From Aureimonas sp. OT7 (GTDB taxonomy: Bacteria > Pseudomonadota > Alphaproteobacteria > Rhizobiales > Rhizobiaceae), in contig NZ_CP062167.1 of assembly GCF_014844055.1 (NCBI RefSeq), positions 697,501 through 761,500 of the forward strand: a DNA stretch of 64,000 nucleotides, given 5' to 3'. Both the position numbers and the translations under genes were made by a program. How positions within the stretch are numbered: position 1 is the stretch's first letter; each line of letters starts with the position of its first letter. The notes under the pieces were generated by a model. That model was not told the DNA's origin, searched no databases, and saw only the letters and a program-made list of their open reading frames with translations. Shown piece after piece: positions 55,280 through 64,000 of the stretch.

Positions 55280-56581
55280 ATGCGCCTTGGCGGAAGAATC
55301 GCGGCTGCGATCGAAATCATCGAAGACATGGATAGCCGGCGCCGCCCCGTGGCCGATGCGCTGAAGGATTGGGGCCTGTCGCATCGCTTCGCCGGCTCCG
55401 GCGACAGGGCGGCCATCGGCAATATCGTCTACGACGTGCTGCGTCGGCGCCGTTCGCTGGGCTGGCGCATGGGCGACGATACCCCCCGCGCGCTGGCTTT
55501 CGCGGCGGTCGTGGATGCCGGCCTGCCGGTGGACGATCTTGCGTCGGCGCTCGCGGGCGACAGGTTCGCGCCGCAGATGCCGCATCCGGATGGGTTCGTG
55601 CGCCTGGCGCAGGTGCGGCTGGACGATGCGCCGGACGCAATTGCGGCCGACGTGCCGGATTGGCTGGCCGTCGCGCTGGCACGCTCGCTCGGCGATGACT
55701 GGGTGAGCGAGGCGCGCGCCATGGGCGATCGCCCGCCGCTGGACATGCGCGTCAACACGCTGCGCGCCACCCGCGACGACGTGCTGGCGAAGCTGGCCCC
55801 GTTCGGCGCCGTACCGACGCCGCACGCGCCCCAGGGGCTCAGGATACCGCCGATAAAGGGGGATGGACGCCATCCCAATGTGCAGGTGGAGGAATCCTTC
55901 CAGACCGGCCAGTTCGAGATCCAGGACGAAGGGTCGCAGATCGCGGCGCTGCTGGCCGGGGCGCGGCCGGGTATGTCGGTTCTCGATTACTGCGCCGGCG
56001 CCGGCGGCAAGACGCTGGCTTTGGCGGCGGACATGGCCGGGCAGGGCAGCATCCACGCCTACGACGCGGATCGGCAGCGGCTGGCCCCCATCTGGGATCG
56101 GCTTCGCCGGGCCGGTGCCGAGGCGATCGCCGTTCACGCGCCGCGCGACGATCTTTCGCCCCTTGCTGGGACGATGGACCTGGTACTGGTGGATGCGCCG
56201 TGTACCGGGTCGGGCACCTGGCGGCGCCGGCCGGATGCGCGCTGGCGGCTGACGGAGCAGCAGCTTCACCGCCGCATGGCCGAGCAGGAGAAGGTCCTGT
56301 CGGCGGCCGCGCAGTATGTCAGGCCCGGCGGGCACCTCGCCTACGTGACGTGCTCCGTCCTGGAAGAGGAGAACGGCGCGCGCGTCAGCCGCTTCGTGGA
56401 AATGCACCCGGACTTTCGCGTCGAGGATGCGTCCATCCTCTGGCAACAGGCGCTGCCCGATGCGGACTCCCCGTACATTCCCACCGACGTCGCAGGCGGC
56501 CGCGCAATGACGATGACGCCGCATCGCACCGGCACGGACGGGTTCTTCTTTGCCCGGCTGGCCCGCATTGGAGACGCATGA
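55280..56581 (+). CDS. RsmB-like class I SAM RNA methyltransferase (NOL1/Nop2/Sun family)
   Basis: 433 residues. An N-terminal NusB-like helical domain (ending MDMRVNTLRATRDDVLAKLA) precedes a SAM Rossmann domain: FEIQDEGSQIAALLAGARPG, VLDYCAGAGGKTLALAADMA, LVLVDAPCTGSGTWRRRPDA (motif IV with DAPC) and LAYVTCSVLEEENGARV (motif VI with the catalytic Cys). It makes 5-methylcytosine in RNA, probably 16S rRNA C967 as RsmB does, but the exact site is inferred. ATG 55280 preferred over TTG 55274. Stop overlaps mtnN. Confidence 0.88.
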   Translation: MRLGGRIAAAIEIIEDMDSRRRPVADALKDWGLSHRFAGSGDRAAIGNIVYDVLRRRRSLGWRMGDDTPRALAFAAVVDAGLPVDDLASALAGDRFAPQMPHPDGFVRLAQVRLDDAPDAIAADVPDWLAVALARSLGDDWVSEARAMGDRPPLDMRVNTLRATRDDVLAKLAPFGAVPTPHAPQGLRIPPIKGDGRHPNVQVEESFQTGQFEIQDEGSQIAALLAGARPGMSVLDYCAGAGGKTLALAADMAGQGSIHAYDADRQRLAPIWDRLRRAGAEAIAVHAPRDDLSPLAGTMDLVLVDAPCTGSGTWRRRPDARWRLTEQQLHRRMAEQEKVLSAAAQYVRPGGHLAYVTCSVLEEENGARVSRFVEMHPDFRVEDASILWQQALPDADSPYIPTDVAGGRAMTMTPHRTGTDGFFFARLARIGDA

Positions 56582-57249
56582 TGAGCGAGGCGCGGATCTC
56601 ATTGCTGGCCGGAATGCCGACCCTGTTCGTCATGGCGGCGATGCCGGAATACGGGCCGCAACTGCGCAAGCGCATCCAGCCGGCCATCGTCGGCGTCGGG
56701 CCGGTGGAGGCGGCGCTCGAGACCGGTCTGGCCCTCCGGCTGGCGCAGGAGGCCGGCACCATGCCGGGCCTCGTGGTGTGCCTCGGCTCGGCCGGCTCGC
56801 GCATCCTGCCGCAGGGAGAAATCTACCAGGCTTCGAGCGTTTCGTGGCGCGACATGGATGCCTCGCCGCTCGGCTTCGACAAGGGGCAGACACCGTTCAC
56901 CGATCATCTCGTCGAAACACCGCTGGAGACGCCCTTGCCCGGGGTTCCCTCCGCTCGTCTGTCGACCGGCTCCGACGTGGTGACGGGATCGCGTTATCTG
57001 GCCATCGACGCCGACATGGTCGACATGGAAAGCTTTGCCGTCATGCGCGCCTGCCAGCGCTTCGGCGTGCCGATGGTGGCGCTGCGGGGGATATCGGACG
57101 GCGCCGCTGACCTTCGGCGCTACGAGGACTGGACGCATCTTCTGGACGCGCTGGACGAACGCCTGGCGATCGCCGTGGATACGCTGGCGGTCGTGCTTGC
57201 CGGGGGATGGCGCCCGGCGCCGATCGCCGCCGATGCGGGCGGCGTCTGA
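56578..57249 (+). CDS. mtnN: 5'-methylthioadenosine/S-adenosylhomocysteine nucleosidase
   Basis: 223 residues of the PNP_UDP_1 fold. FVMAAMPEYGPQLRKR has the N-terminal acid; IVGVGPVEAALETGLAL, VVCLGSAGSRILPQGEIYQA, VDMESFAVMRACQRFGVPMV with the catalytic/ribose-binding Glu, and LRGISDGAADLRRYEDW with the Asp. It cleaves adenine from MTA and SAH. Placed immediately after an SAM-dependent methyltransferase (ATGA overlap), which makes SAH. Start ATG 56578 or the following ATG 56581. Confidence 0.85.
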   Translation: MMSEARISLLAGMPTLFVMAAMPEYGPQLRKRIQPAIVGVGPVEAALETGLALRLAQEAGTMPGLVVCLGSAGSRILPQGEIYQASSVSWRDMDASPLGFDKGQTPFTDHLVETPLETPLPGVPSARLSTGSDVVTGSRYLAIDADMVDMESFAVMRACQRFGVPMVALRGISDGAADLRRYEDWTHLLDALDERLAIAVDTLAVVLAGGWRPAPIAADAGGV

Positions 57250-57309
57250 CCCATCCTCGTCGCAGAAAAAGCCCCTTGCCTTTTGGGCGGCTTTATCTAG
57301 AAGTTCGCC

Positions 57310-58866
<1,557 letters not shown>

Positions 58867-59183
58867 TTCGCGCCTACCCAAACGCCGCCGATAACCGCCG
58901 ATTACCCTCCATAAAGCGCTGAAAATAAAGAATTTTCTTTCCGGCGTCTTTCGCCGTCAATTGCTGGGAAAGCCTCGCGATCGACGGCGGAGCTGACGGT
59001 ATGGGGCGTCTTGTGACATCGCGGAATTGCATATACCGTCATGGCTAGAGAGCTTGTGACGGTATTTTTTTGATCTTATTCCATTGAGGATAAAGGAAAA
59101 TTCGCCGTCAGGATTGGTCGATTTTGGCCTGACGGTATTTTTAGGGGCTCTCTGGCGTTTTTTTAACGATCTAGGAGGGTCAG
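58867..59183 (+). promoter_or_regulatory. integrase attachment/regulatory region with repeated TGACGGTAT sites
   Basis: Between guaA and the integrase, TGACGGTAT occurs at 58994-59002, 59057-59065 and 59130-59138, and inverted (ATACCGTCA) at 59033-59041. The last two direct copies extend to the 13-mer TGACGGTATTTTT. Several shorter CGCCGTCA pieces are also present. This looks like arm-type integrase/excisionase binding sites of the element's left attachment region. A perfect AT palindrome AAAGAATTTTCTTT lies at 58927-58940. The core att sequence is probably the guaA 3' end (before about 58870), but its partner lies outside the window. Confidence 0.7.
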
Positions 59184-60440
59184 ATGCTCACCGATGCGGC
59201 AATCAAAGCACTGAAACCAAGGGACAAATTATACAAGGTCACTGACCGTGACGGTATGTATGTCGTCGTGAACCCGTCGGGCGCCGTCGTATTCCGCTAT
59301 GACTATCGTATGCACGGTCGACGGGAGACCTTGACCCTCGGCCGATACGGGCCGGCGGGCCTCTCTCTGGCCCGTGCGCGGGAAAAGCTGATCGACGCGC
59401 AGCGTTCGATTCAGGAAGGGCGGTCGCCTGCCCAGGAGAAGCAGCGCGAGAAGCGCCGCATCAAGGAAGCAAAGAGCTTCGGCGAGTTTGGCGAACGCTG
59501 GCTGCAAGAGCACCGGATGGCCGAAAGCACCCGCGCGATGCGCCGCTCGATCTACGAGCGGGACATTCTGCCGACGTTCCGCAATCGGCTGCTGACGGAG
59601 ATCACGCCCGAGGATCTTCGGGCGATTTGCGACAAGGTGAAGAAGCGGGGAGCGCCGGCCACGGCGATCCATGTTCGTGACATCGTGAAGCTCGTCTTCG
59701 CCTTCGCGAAGCTGCACGGGGAGAAGGTGTCGAACCCCGCCGAAGAGGTCGGGCCGGCGTCGATCGCGACGTTCGTTCCCAAGGACCGCTCGCTCTCGCC
59801 CGCCGAAATCCGGGTCATGCTCGGCCAGCTTGAGCATGTGGCGACGTTGCCTACCATCCGGCTCGGCCTGAAGCTGATCCTGCTGACGATGGTCCGCAAG
59901 AGTGAGCTGCAGGATGCGGTGTGGGATGAGGTCGACTTCGAGAATGCGGTGTGGTCGATCCCGAAGGAGCGGATGAAGCGTTCCAAGCCGCACAACGTCT
60001 ATCTGTGCGAACAGTCGCTCGACATCCTCGTCACGCTCAAGACCTGTGCCGGCAATTCGCGCTACCTGCTGCCCTCGCGCTACGACGCGGATGCGCCGAT
60101 GTCGCGCGCGACCTTCAACCGCGTCACCTCGGCAGTCGTCGTGCAGGCCAAGAAGGCGGGGTTGCCGCTGGAGCCGTTCACCGTGCATGACCTTCGCCGC
60201 ACGGGCTCGACGCTGCTCAACGAGCTGGGCTTCAATAGCGACTGGATCGAGAAGTGCTTGGCCCACGAGGACGGGCGCTCTTCGCGCGGCGTCTATAATA
60301 AGGCCGAGTATGAGCACCAGCGCCGCCACATGATGCAGGAGTGGGGCAATTTGATTGACGCATGGGTCGGTGGACAGAAGTACACCCCGACGCTCTATCC
60401 GGCTTCTATGGACCTCCTAGCCCCGGAGCCTAACCTTTGA
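59184..60440 (+). CDS. tyrosine integrase of the guaA-associated island (P4 type)
   Basis: 418 residues. N-terminal DUF4102 arm-binding domain (MLTDAAIKALKPRDKLYKVT, VFRYDYRMHGRRETLTLGRY, LARAREKLIDAQRSIQEGRS), core-binding domain (FGERWLQEHRMAESTRAMRR) and catalytic domain: LLTMVRKSELQDAVWDEVDF with the first Arg, PFTVHDLRRTGSTLLNELGF with H-x-x-R, and LAHEDGRSSRGVYNKAEYEH with the last His and nucleophile Tyr. All catalytic residues intact. AGGAGG lies upstream of the ATG. It probably integrates at the guaA 3' end. Confidence 0.95.
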   Translation: MLTDAAIKALKPRDKLYKVTDRDGMYVVVNPSGAVVFRYDYRMHGRRETLTLGRYGPAGLSLARAREKLIDAQRSIQEGRSPAQEKQREKRRIKEAKSFGEFGERWLQEHRMAESTRAMRRSIYERDILPTFRNRLLTEITPEDLRAICDKVKKRGAPATAIHVRDIVKLVFAFAKLHGEKVSNPAEEVGPASIATFVPKDRSLSPAEIRVMLGQLEHVATLPTIRLGLKLILLTMVRKSELQDAVWDEVDFENAVWSIPKERMKRSKPHNVYLCEQSLDILVTLKTCAGNSRYLLPSRYDADAPMSRATFNRVTSAVVVQAKKAGLPLEPFTVHDLRRTGSTLLNELGFNSDWIEKCLAHEDGRSSRGVYNKAEYEHQRRHMMQEWGNLIDAWVGGQKYTPTLYPASMDLLAPEPNL

Positions 60441-60702
60441 CGGGCCGGAATTTCCTGAGCTTCACATCAGGAGACGGAGCACGTTTGATAGCTTTGTCTC
60501 TGGAGGCTTGGCGACGTTTTTCAAGCCAAGCCTCCACCTCGGCCAAGTCCCAAACCACGCACCGGGCCGTCAGATAGAACCGTTGGGGAAATTCACCCCG
60601 TTGCTCCATGTCGTAGATTGTAGTGTCAGCAAGGGGAACGAGTTCTCGAAGTTGATGCCTGCGAATCGTCCGTTTACCCGGCGCAAATGTCGGATCACTC
60701 AT
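60430..60702 (-). CDS. AlpA-family DNA-binding protein (excisionase-like)
   Basis: 90 residues starting MSDPTFAPGKRTIRRHQLRE. MerR/AlpA-type HTH: LVPLADTTIYDMEQRGEFPQ and RFYLTARCVVWDLAEVEAWL, then a basic tail. AlpA proteins regulate or assist excision of P4-like elements. The ATG is chosen because GAGG lies eight bases upstream; ATGs further up give longer versions. Converges on the integrase, overlapping its end by 11 bp. Confidence 0.85.
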   Translation of the reverse strand: MSDPTFAPGKRTIRRHQLRELVPLADTTIYDMEQRGEFPQRFYLTARCVVWDLAEVEAWLEKRRQASRDKAIKRAPSPDVKLRKFRPVKG

Positions 60703-60893
60703 CTTCATAACCTCGGTAGCCATGTTCAACGGGATTCCGGGCAACTGGAGGCTCCCGAAACTAGGCGAACCATGCAGCGAGGTCGGCGGCCTGTAGCGTG
60801 CCGCGTTTGCGCCTATGCGCTGGCGGCACCCCCTTGATCATCATCCAAGTTAAATTTAGGATTTCTGTTTGTGCGAAAGTCGGTGGGGGAGCG

Positions 60894-61625
60894 ATGACTT
60901 ACAGGAATTATATTAACTTAACCGAAAAACAAAAAGATACGCCAATATACCGAGTATTTCCGGTGGGAAGATTTATTCAGATTTTGACGACAGGGAATCT
61001 AACCCTTGTGAAGCCCAAAAAATGGGACGATCCTTTTGAAAATATACTATTATCATCAAAATTCAAGATAGGAAGAGAATTGGCTGAAGTTTCAGCAAGA
61101 GACTCCGTCTATGGTCAATGCTGGACTTGGCACAGGGAAACCGACGCAATGTGGAGAATTTATTCTCCAAACAAAGATGGTGTCCGTGTCAAATCGACGC
61201 CGAGAAAATTACTGGAGTCATTAAGAAAGTCATGCGGAAAATTTTCCGATGTTCAGTGCTTCATCGGTGGAGTTAAATACATATACAAAAAAGATATGAG
61301 GGAGAAATTTGAGAATATTAACATATTTTCAACAGACGGCTCTGGAATTGCAGAATCTCTTCTTTATAAACGGAAAGAATTCTCGCACGAAAGAGAAGTC
61401 AGAATAATATATTCCGGAAAGGACGGAGAGTGTGAGAGAGATATTTTTGAATTCCAGATCGATGTATCGAAAACTATTGATAGAGTTCTATTTGATCCAA
61501 GAATGAGTGAAGATCTCCGTAGATCATATATAGAAGCTATAAAATCTCTCGGATATAAATCTGAGATAAAAAGGTCCAGCCTTTATGATCCGCCTGAGCA
61601 GCTAACTATAAATACATCTCAGTAA
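60894..61625 (+). CDS. DUF2971 family protein, AT-rich island cargo
   Basis: 243 residues. Starts MTYRNYINLTEKQKDTPIYR after GGGGGA. Hallmarks of DUF2971 are present: FIQILTTGNLTLVKPKKWDD, PFENILLSS, YGQCWTWHRETDAMWRIYSP and EFSHEREVRII. The family's biochemical function is unknown. The gene is far more AT-rich than anything else in the window (A/T third positions, ATA and TTA codons), so it came from a different source. It is the only cargo gene seen between the integrase module and the conjugation genes. A phage-defence or toxin role is possible but unproven. Confidence 0.8.
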   Translation: MTYRNYINLTEKQKDTPIYRVFPVGRFIQILTTGNLTLVKPKKWDDPFENILLSSKFKIGRELAEVSARDSVYGQCWTWHRETDAMWRIYSPNKDGVRVKSTPRKLLESLRKSCGKFSDVQCFIGGVKYIYKKDMREKFENINIFSTDGSGIAESLLYKRKEFSHEREVRIIYSGKDGECERDIFEFQIDVSKTIDRVLFDPRMSEDLRRSYIEAIKSLGYKSEIKRSSLYDPPEQLTINTSQ

Positions 61626-61656
61626 CGGCAGAAATAAAAGGTTTTTATAGGTAAGA

Positions 61657-61872
61657 TCAATTTCGCCGTGCTTTGGCAAAACCGCGATCCGATGCTATGA
61701 AGTGTTGAAGCATAGGCACGATGAGCCTGACGGGATCAGCGGCGGGCTGGCCGCTCTTGCGGGCCAGCACTTCGGCATAGGCGATCAGATCACGTTGAAG
61801 CGGTGCAGGCAGTTCCACCGTCACCTTTACCGGCTTGTCGTCGGGTAGCGGCCCGAGTTTCAGCTTGGTCAT
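61657..61872 (-). CDS. DUF2274 protein of the trb conjugation cluster
   Basis: 71 residues, MTKLKLGPLPDDKPVKVTVE ... LPAPLQRDLIAYAEVLARKS, resembling a short ribbon-helix-helix-like protein. In integrative conjugative elements this family sits directly after trbI, as here (start two bases after the trbI stop, with its ribosome binding site GGCAGGAGA inside trbI). Role unknown. Confidence 0.85.
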   Translation of the reverse strand: MTKLKLGPLPDDKPVKVTVELPAPLQRDLIAYAEVLARKSGQPAADPVRLIVPMLQHFIASDRGFAKARRN

Positions 61873-61874
61873 GG

Positions 61875-63023
61875 TCAATCTCCTGCCGGCTCGAACACAA
61901 GATCGCGGGTGACGATGATCCTGACCGGAAAGCCCGGCCGGATGGTGAGCGTCGGCGCGACCTGCAATTGGCGCTGGACAATCTGCTGACCGGCCTGGTT
62001 GATCGTGTCCTGCGCGCCGTCGCGGATGGCGCGGATCAGCCGGTCATTGTCGTCGGTCGCGAGTTCCGCGCCGACGCCGAGCAGGGTCGAGAGCGCGGCG
62101 GCCTTAGCGAGATCCCACCAGTGATAATCGACACCATCCTCCAGGCCGGCATAGCCCTGGGTATCGGCGCCTGGCTGGCGCTCAAGAACCATCGAGCGCC
62201 CGTTAGGCATGATGAGGCGGTTCCAGACGAGCAGCACGCGGCGCTGGCCGATCTGCACCGCGTTGTCATACTGACCGATCAGCCTAGTGCCTTGCGGCAC
62301 GAGCAGGATGCTGCCCGTCGGGCTGTCATAGATGTTCTCCGTCACCTGCGCGGTGATCTGGCCGGGAAGATCCGAACGGATACCGGTGATGAGCGCGGCT
62401 GAGATGACGGCTCCGGCTTGCAGGACGAAGGGCGATGCCGGCGGCGTGACGCGATCCGGCGTCACGGTGCGTCGATCGACCGCCGCATTGAGGAAAGCAA
62501 GCTGCCGGTCCTGGGCGCTCGGTTGCCCTGTGGCGGCGCTGCCGGGGTCAAACCCCGCAAGGCCGGGCGTGGCTCCCGGCGTCGCGGCGGCCGTCGAGCC
62601 CTGCCGCGACTGGAAGAAGACGGTGCTGAGGCGCGCGGCTTCCTCCTCGGCGCGGCGGAGTTGCTCGGCCTCGTCGACGCCCGGTGTCGGAACGACAGGT
62701 GGCACGACGGGCTGGCCGGCATTCTGCGCGGACAGGATGGGGCCGCCCAGATCGCCCGGCAACGCCGGTCCAAGAATGGGAACTGTATAGTCGCGTGGCA
62801 GTCCGGCAAGACCATCGGCGGGCTGGCGGTTGGACGTAGAATATAGCTCCTGACCGTCATCGCCGCCCGTGCGCGTCTGGAGCGCATAGATCAGCGCGCC
62901 GCCGATCCCGACCATGGCGACGGCCGCGAAGCTGGCGAGCATCTTGCGTGACAGGCGCGTGACTCGGGGCGCTTCGGCACGCAGGCGCATCGGGGCGGTG
63001 TTGGTGTTGTCGGGATCGCTCAT
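61875..63023 (-). CDS. trbI: conjugal transfer protein TrbI (VirB10-like)
   Basis: 382 residues. Short cytoplasmic start, one membrane helix (MLASFAAVAMVGIGGALIYA), Pro-rich periplasmic linker (PVVPPVVPTPG), then the beta-barrel TrbI domain: LQAGAVISAALITGIRSDLP, GQITAQVTENIYDSPTGSIL, LLVPQGTRLIGQYDNAVQIG and RVLLVWNRLIMPNGRSM. It spans from inner to outer membrane in the type IV secretion core complex. Overlaps trbG by ATGA. Confidence 0.95.
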   Translation of the reverse strand: MSDPDNTNTAPMRLRAEAPRVTRLSRKMLASFAAVAMVGIGGALIYALQTRTGGDDGQELYSTSNRQPADGLAGLPRDYTVPILGPALPGDLGGPILSAQNAGQPVVPPVVPTPGVDEAEQLRRAEEEAARLSTVFFQSRQGSTAAATPGATPGLAGFDPGSAATGQPSAQDRQLAFLNAAVDRRTVTPDRVTPPASPFVLQAGAVISAALITGIRSDLPGQITAQVTENIYDSPTGSILLVPQGTRLIGQYDNAVQIGQRRVLLVWNRLIMPNGRSMVLERQPGADTQGYAGLEDGVDYHWWDLAKAAALSTLLGVGAELATDDNDRLIRAIRDGAQDTINQAGQQIVQRQLQVAPTLTIRPGFPVRIIVTRDLVFEPAGD

Positions 63024-63979
63024 GACTGCGGCCTCCCATCCGTGCGGACGATCCTGACGGTCTGCTGGCTCTTGCCACCGCCAAGACGCAGCTCGGCCGC
63101 GCCGAACAGGCGGTCGACGATCAGGATGTGTTGGTAGACGCGGCTGTTGGCGATCTGTGCCTCGCCTTCGGGGCCAATGACGAAGATCGGCGGCATTTCA
63201 CCCTGCACGATCCCGCGCGGAAACTCGACATAGACACGGCGGCCGTCGTCATAGACAGCAACGGGCTTCCATGGCGGATTGCTGGAGCCGGTCAGGCCAT
63301 AGCGATAATTGCGTGCGGCTACGGCCGGAATGACCGGCGTAGCCGGAACGGCTTGACGCCCGCCACCTGGTGGCTGCGGGTAGGACCAGGCCACGGCGGG
63401 CATATATGGCTTCTCGCCGGAGCGCAGCTCGACCATGTAGGTGCGCCGGTCGGTGGTGATAACCAGATTGGTGGTGATGTCGGCGCGCGTCGGCTTCACC
63501 AGCACGTGGACGCGACGGGCGACACCGGAGCCGGACTCGGTGTCGCCGATGATCCAGCGGGCGGTGTCGCCGGCGGCGATCGGTCCAGGGCCGGTCAGGC
63601 TCTCGCCCGGTTCGAGCGCGATATTGGTGATCTGGCCTGGTGCGGCATAGACCTGATAGAGCGCGCCTTCCGACCACGGATAGACCTGAATGGCATTGAA
63701 ATAGCCTTCGCGGCGCGGCTGCACGCGGGCGGCGGCATTGGCGTTCTCAACGCGGCCGGTCGCCGTGCTGGCAGTCTGGCCGCCGCGTGCGACTGTCCAC
63801 GCCGGCGGGACATGGATCGGCCTCAGCCGCTCGTCCGTCACGGCGGCGGGAATAGCCGGCAGCGGCGGTACCCTGTTGTCGTAGCTGATTTCTGGCGGAC
63901 GGTTGGTGGCGCAGCCAGCCAGCATGGTTGCGGACAGCAACAGAGCCGGAATGGTGGAGGTGCGAAGGACTGGGCTCAT
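63020..63979 (-). CDS. trbG: conjugal transfer protein TrbG (VirB9-like)
   Basis: 319 residues. Signal peptide with lipobox (LLLSATMLAGCATN), so an outer-membrane-associated lipoprotein; then the CagX/VirB9 domain: FNAIQVYPWSEGALYQVYAA, PGQITNIALEPGESLTG, DTARWIIGDTESG, ITTDRRTYMVELRSGEKPYM and YRYGLTGSSNPPWKPVAVYD, then RRVYVEFPRG. It forms the outer-membrane core with TrbI. Start overlaps the stop of trbF by ATGA. Confidence 0.95.
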   Translation of the reverse strand: MSPVLRTSTIPALLLSATMLAGCATNRPPEISYDNRVPPLPAIPAAVTDERLRPIHVPPAWTVARGGQTASTATGRVENANAAARVQPRREGYFNAIQVYPWSEGALYQVYAAPGQITNIALEPGESLTGPGPIAAGDTARWIIGDTESGSGVARRVHVLVKPTRADITTNLVITTDRRTYMVELRSGEKPYMPAVAWSYPQPPGGGRQAVPATPVIPAVAARNYRYGLTGSSNPPWKPVAVYDDGRRVYVEFPRGIVQGEMPPIFVIGPEGEAQIANSRVYQHILIVDRLFGAAELRLGGGKSQQTVRIVRTDGRPQS

Positions 63980-64000
63980 TGGCTCAGCTCCCGAGACCAG
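63976..64000 (-). CDS. trbF: 3' end of trbF (truncated by window end)
   Basis: The minus-strand frame ends WSRELSQ-stop, with the TGA overlapping the trbG ATG. Only seven codons are visible. Identity is inferred from the fixed trbF-trbG-trbI order of these clusters. Confidence 0.5.

Overview
The window looks like the chromosome of a high-GC alphaproteobacterium, most likely of the Hyphomicrobiales (Rhizobiales). The reasons are gene content (complex I NDUFA9-type protein, choline-O-sulfatase beside a choline-binding protein, Ugp and Dpp transporters, an HWE-type sensor kinase, otsBA, a Trb conjugation system) and uniformly GC-rich, rhizobial-looking proteins. Genus cannot be fixed from the sequence alone.

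Layout. 1-761: end of a HpcH/HpaI aldolase and a chorismate mutase. 762-3643: decayed mobile DNA beside a tRNA-Leu(CAG): a fragment of one IS3-family element, a nearly whole second IS3-family element (1498-2752) with a frameshifted orfB, and a tyrosine integrase broken by a frameshift and cut by that element. 3928-13072: housekeeping genes (NDUFA9-like, uppP, a GST, queG, a repeat-rich small protein, an SDR, RlpA, a LuxR-type regulator with an atypical receiver, a 3-methyladenine glycosylase, type II dehydroquinase, an esterase), plus a strongly foldable 183-nt RNA candidate at 10934-11116. 13193-19484: a universal stress protein and a full dppABCDF-type peptide transporter with a hairpin between dppA and dppB.

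19485-20875 is a poorly coding, partly AT-rich patch with an RTX-like fragment and one small unknown gene. It is followed by a CHASE4-GGDEF-EAL c-di-GMP enzyme. 23070-28500 (minus) is a sugar catabolic operon: ribose-type ABC transporter, aldo/keto reductase and fuconolactonase-like hydrolase, probably for L-fucose or a related sugar. 28662-32094 (minus) is a three-gene polysaccharide unit (glycosyltransferase, flippase, pyruvyl transferase) joined by ATGA overlaps. 32329-34782 is choX-betC. 34953-39139 is ugpBAEC, preceded by a three-repeat Pho-box candidate. A promoter and tandem glycine riboswitch (39192-39418) precede a DadA-like oxidoreductase.

40873-58866 holds otsBA, eda, an acetyltransferase, a 269-bp MITE-like element whose TA-flanked ends supply the stop codons of both neighbouring genes, a possible protease inhibitor, a 2-hydroxyacid dehydrogenase, LacI and MarR regulators, a His-rich CobW-family metallochaperone with a WD40 partner, a frameshifted PAS/GAF/HWE kinase, the oxyR-katA peroxide pair, an RsmB-like methyltransferase, mtnN and guaA.

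From the 3' end of guaA to the window end is the left part of an integrative element: multiple TGACGGTAT repeats, a P4-type integrase, an AlpA-like protein, an AT-rich DUF2971 gene as cargo, and the tail of a trb conjugation operon (trbF-trbG-trbI-DUF2274).
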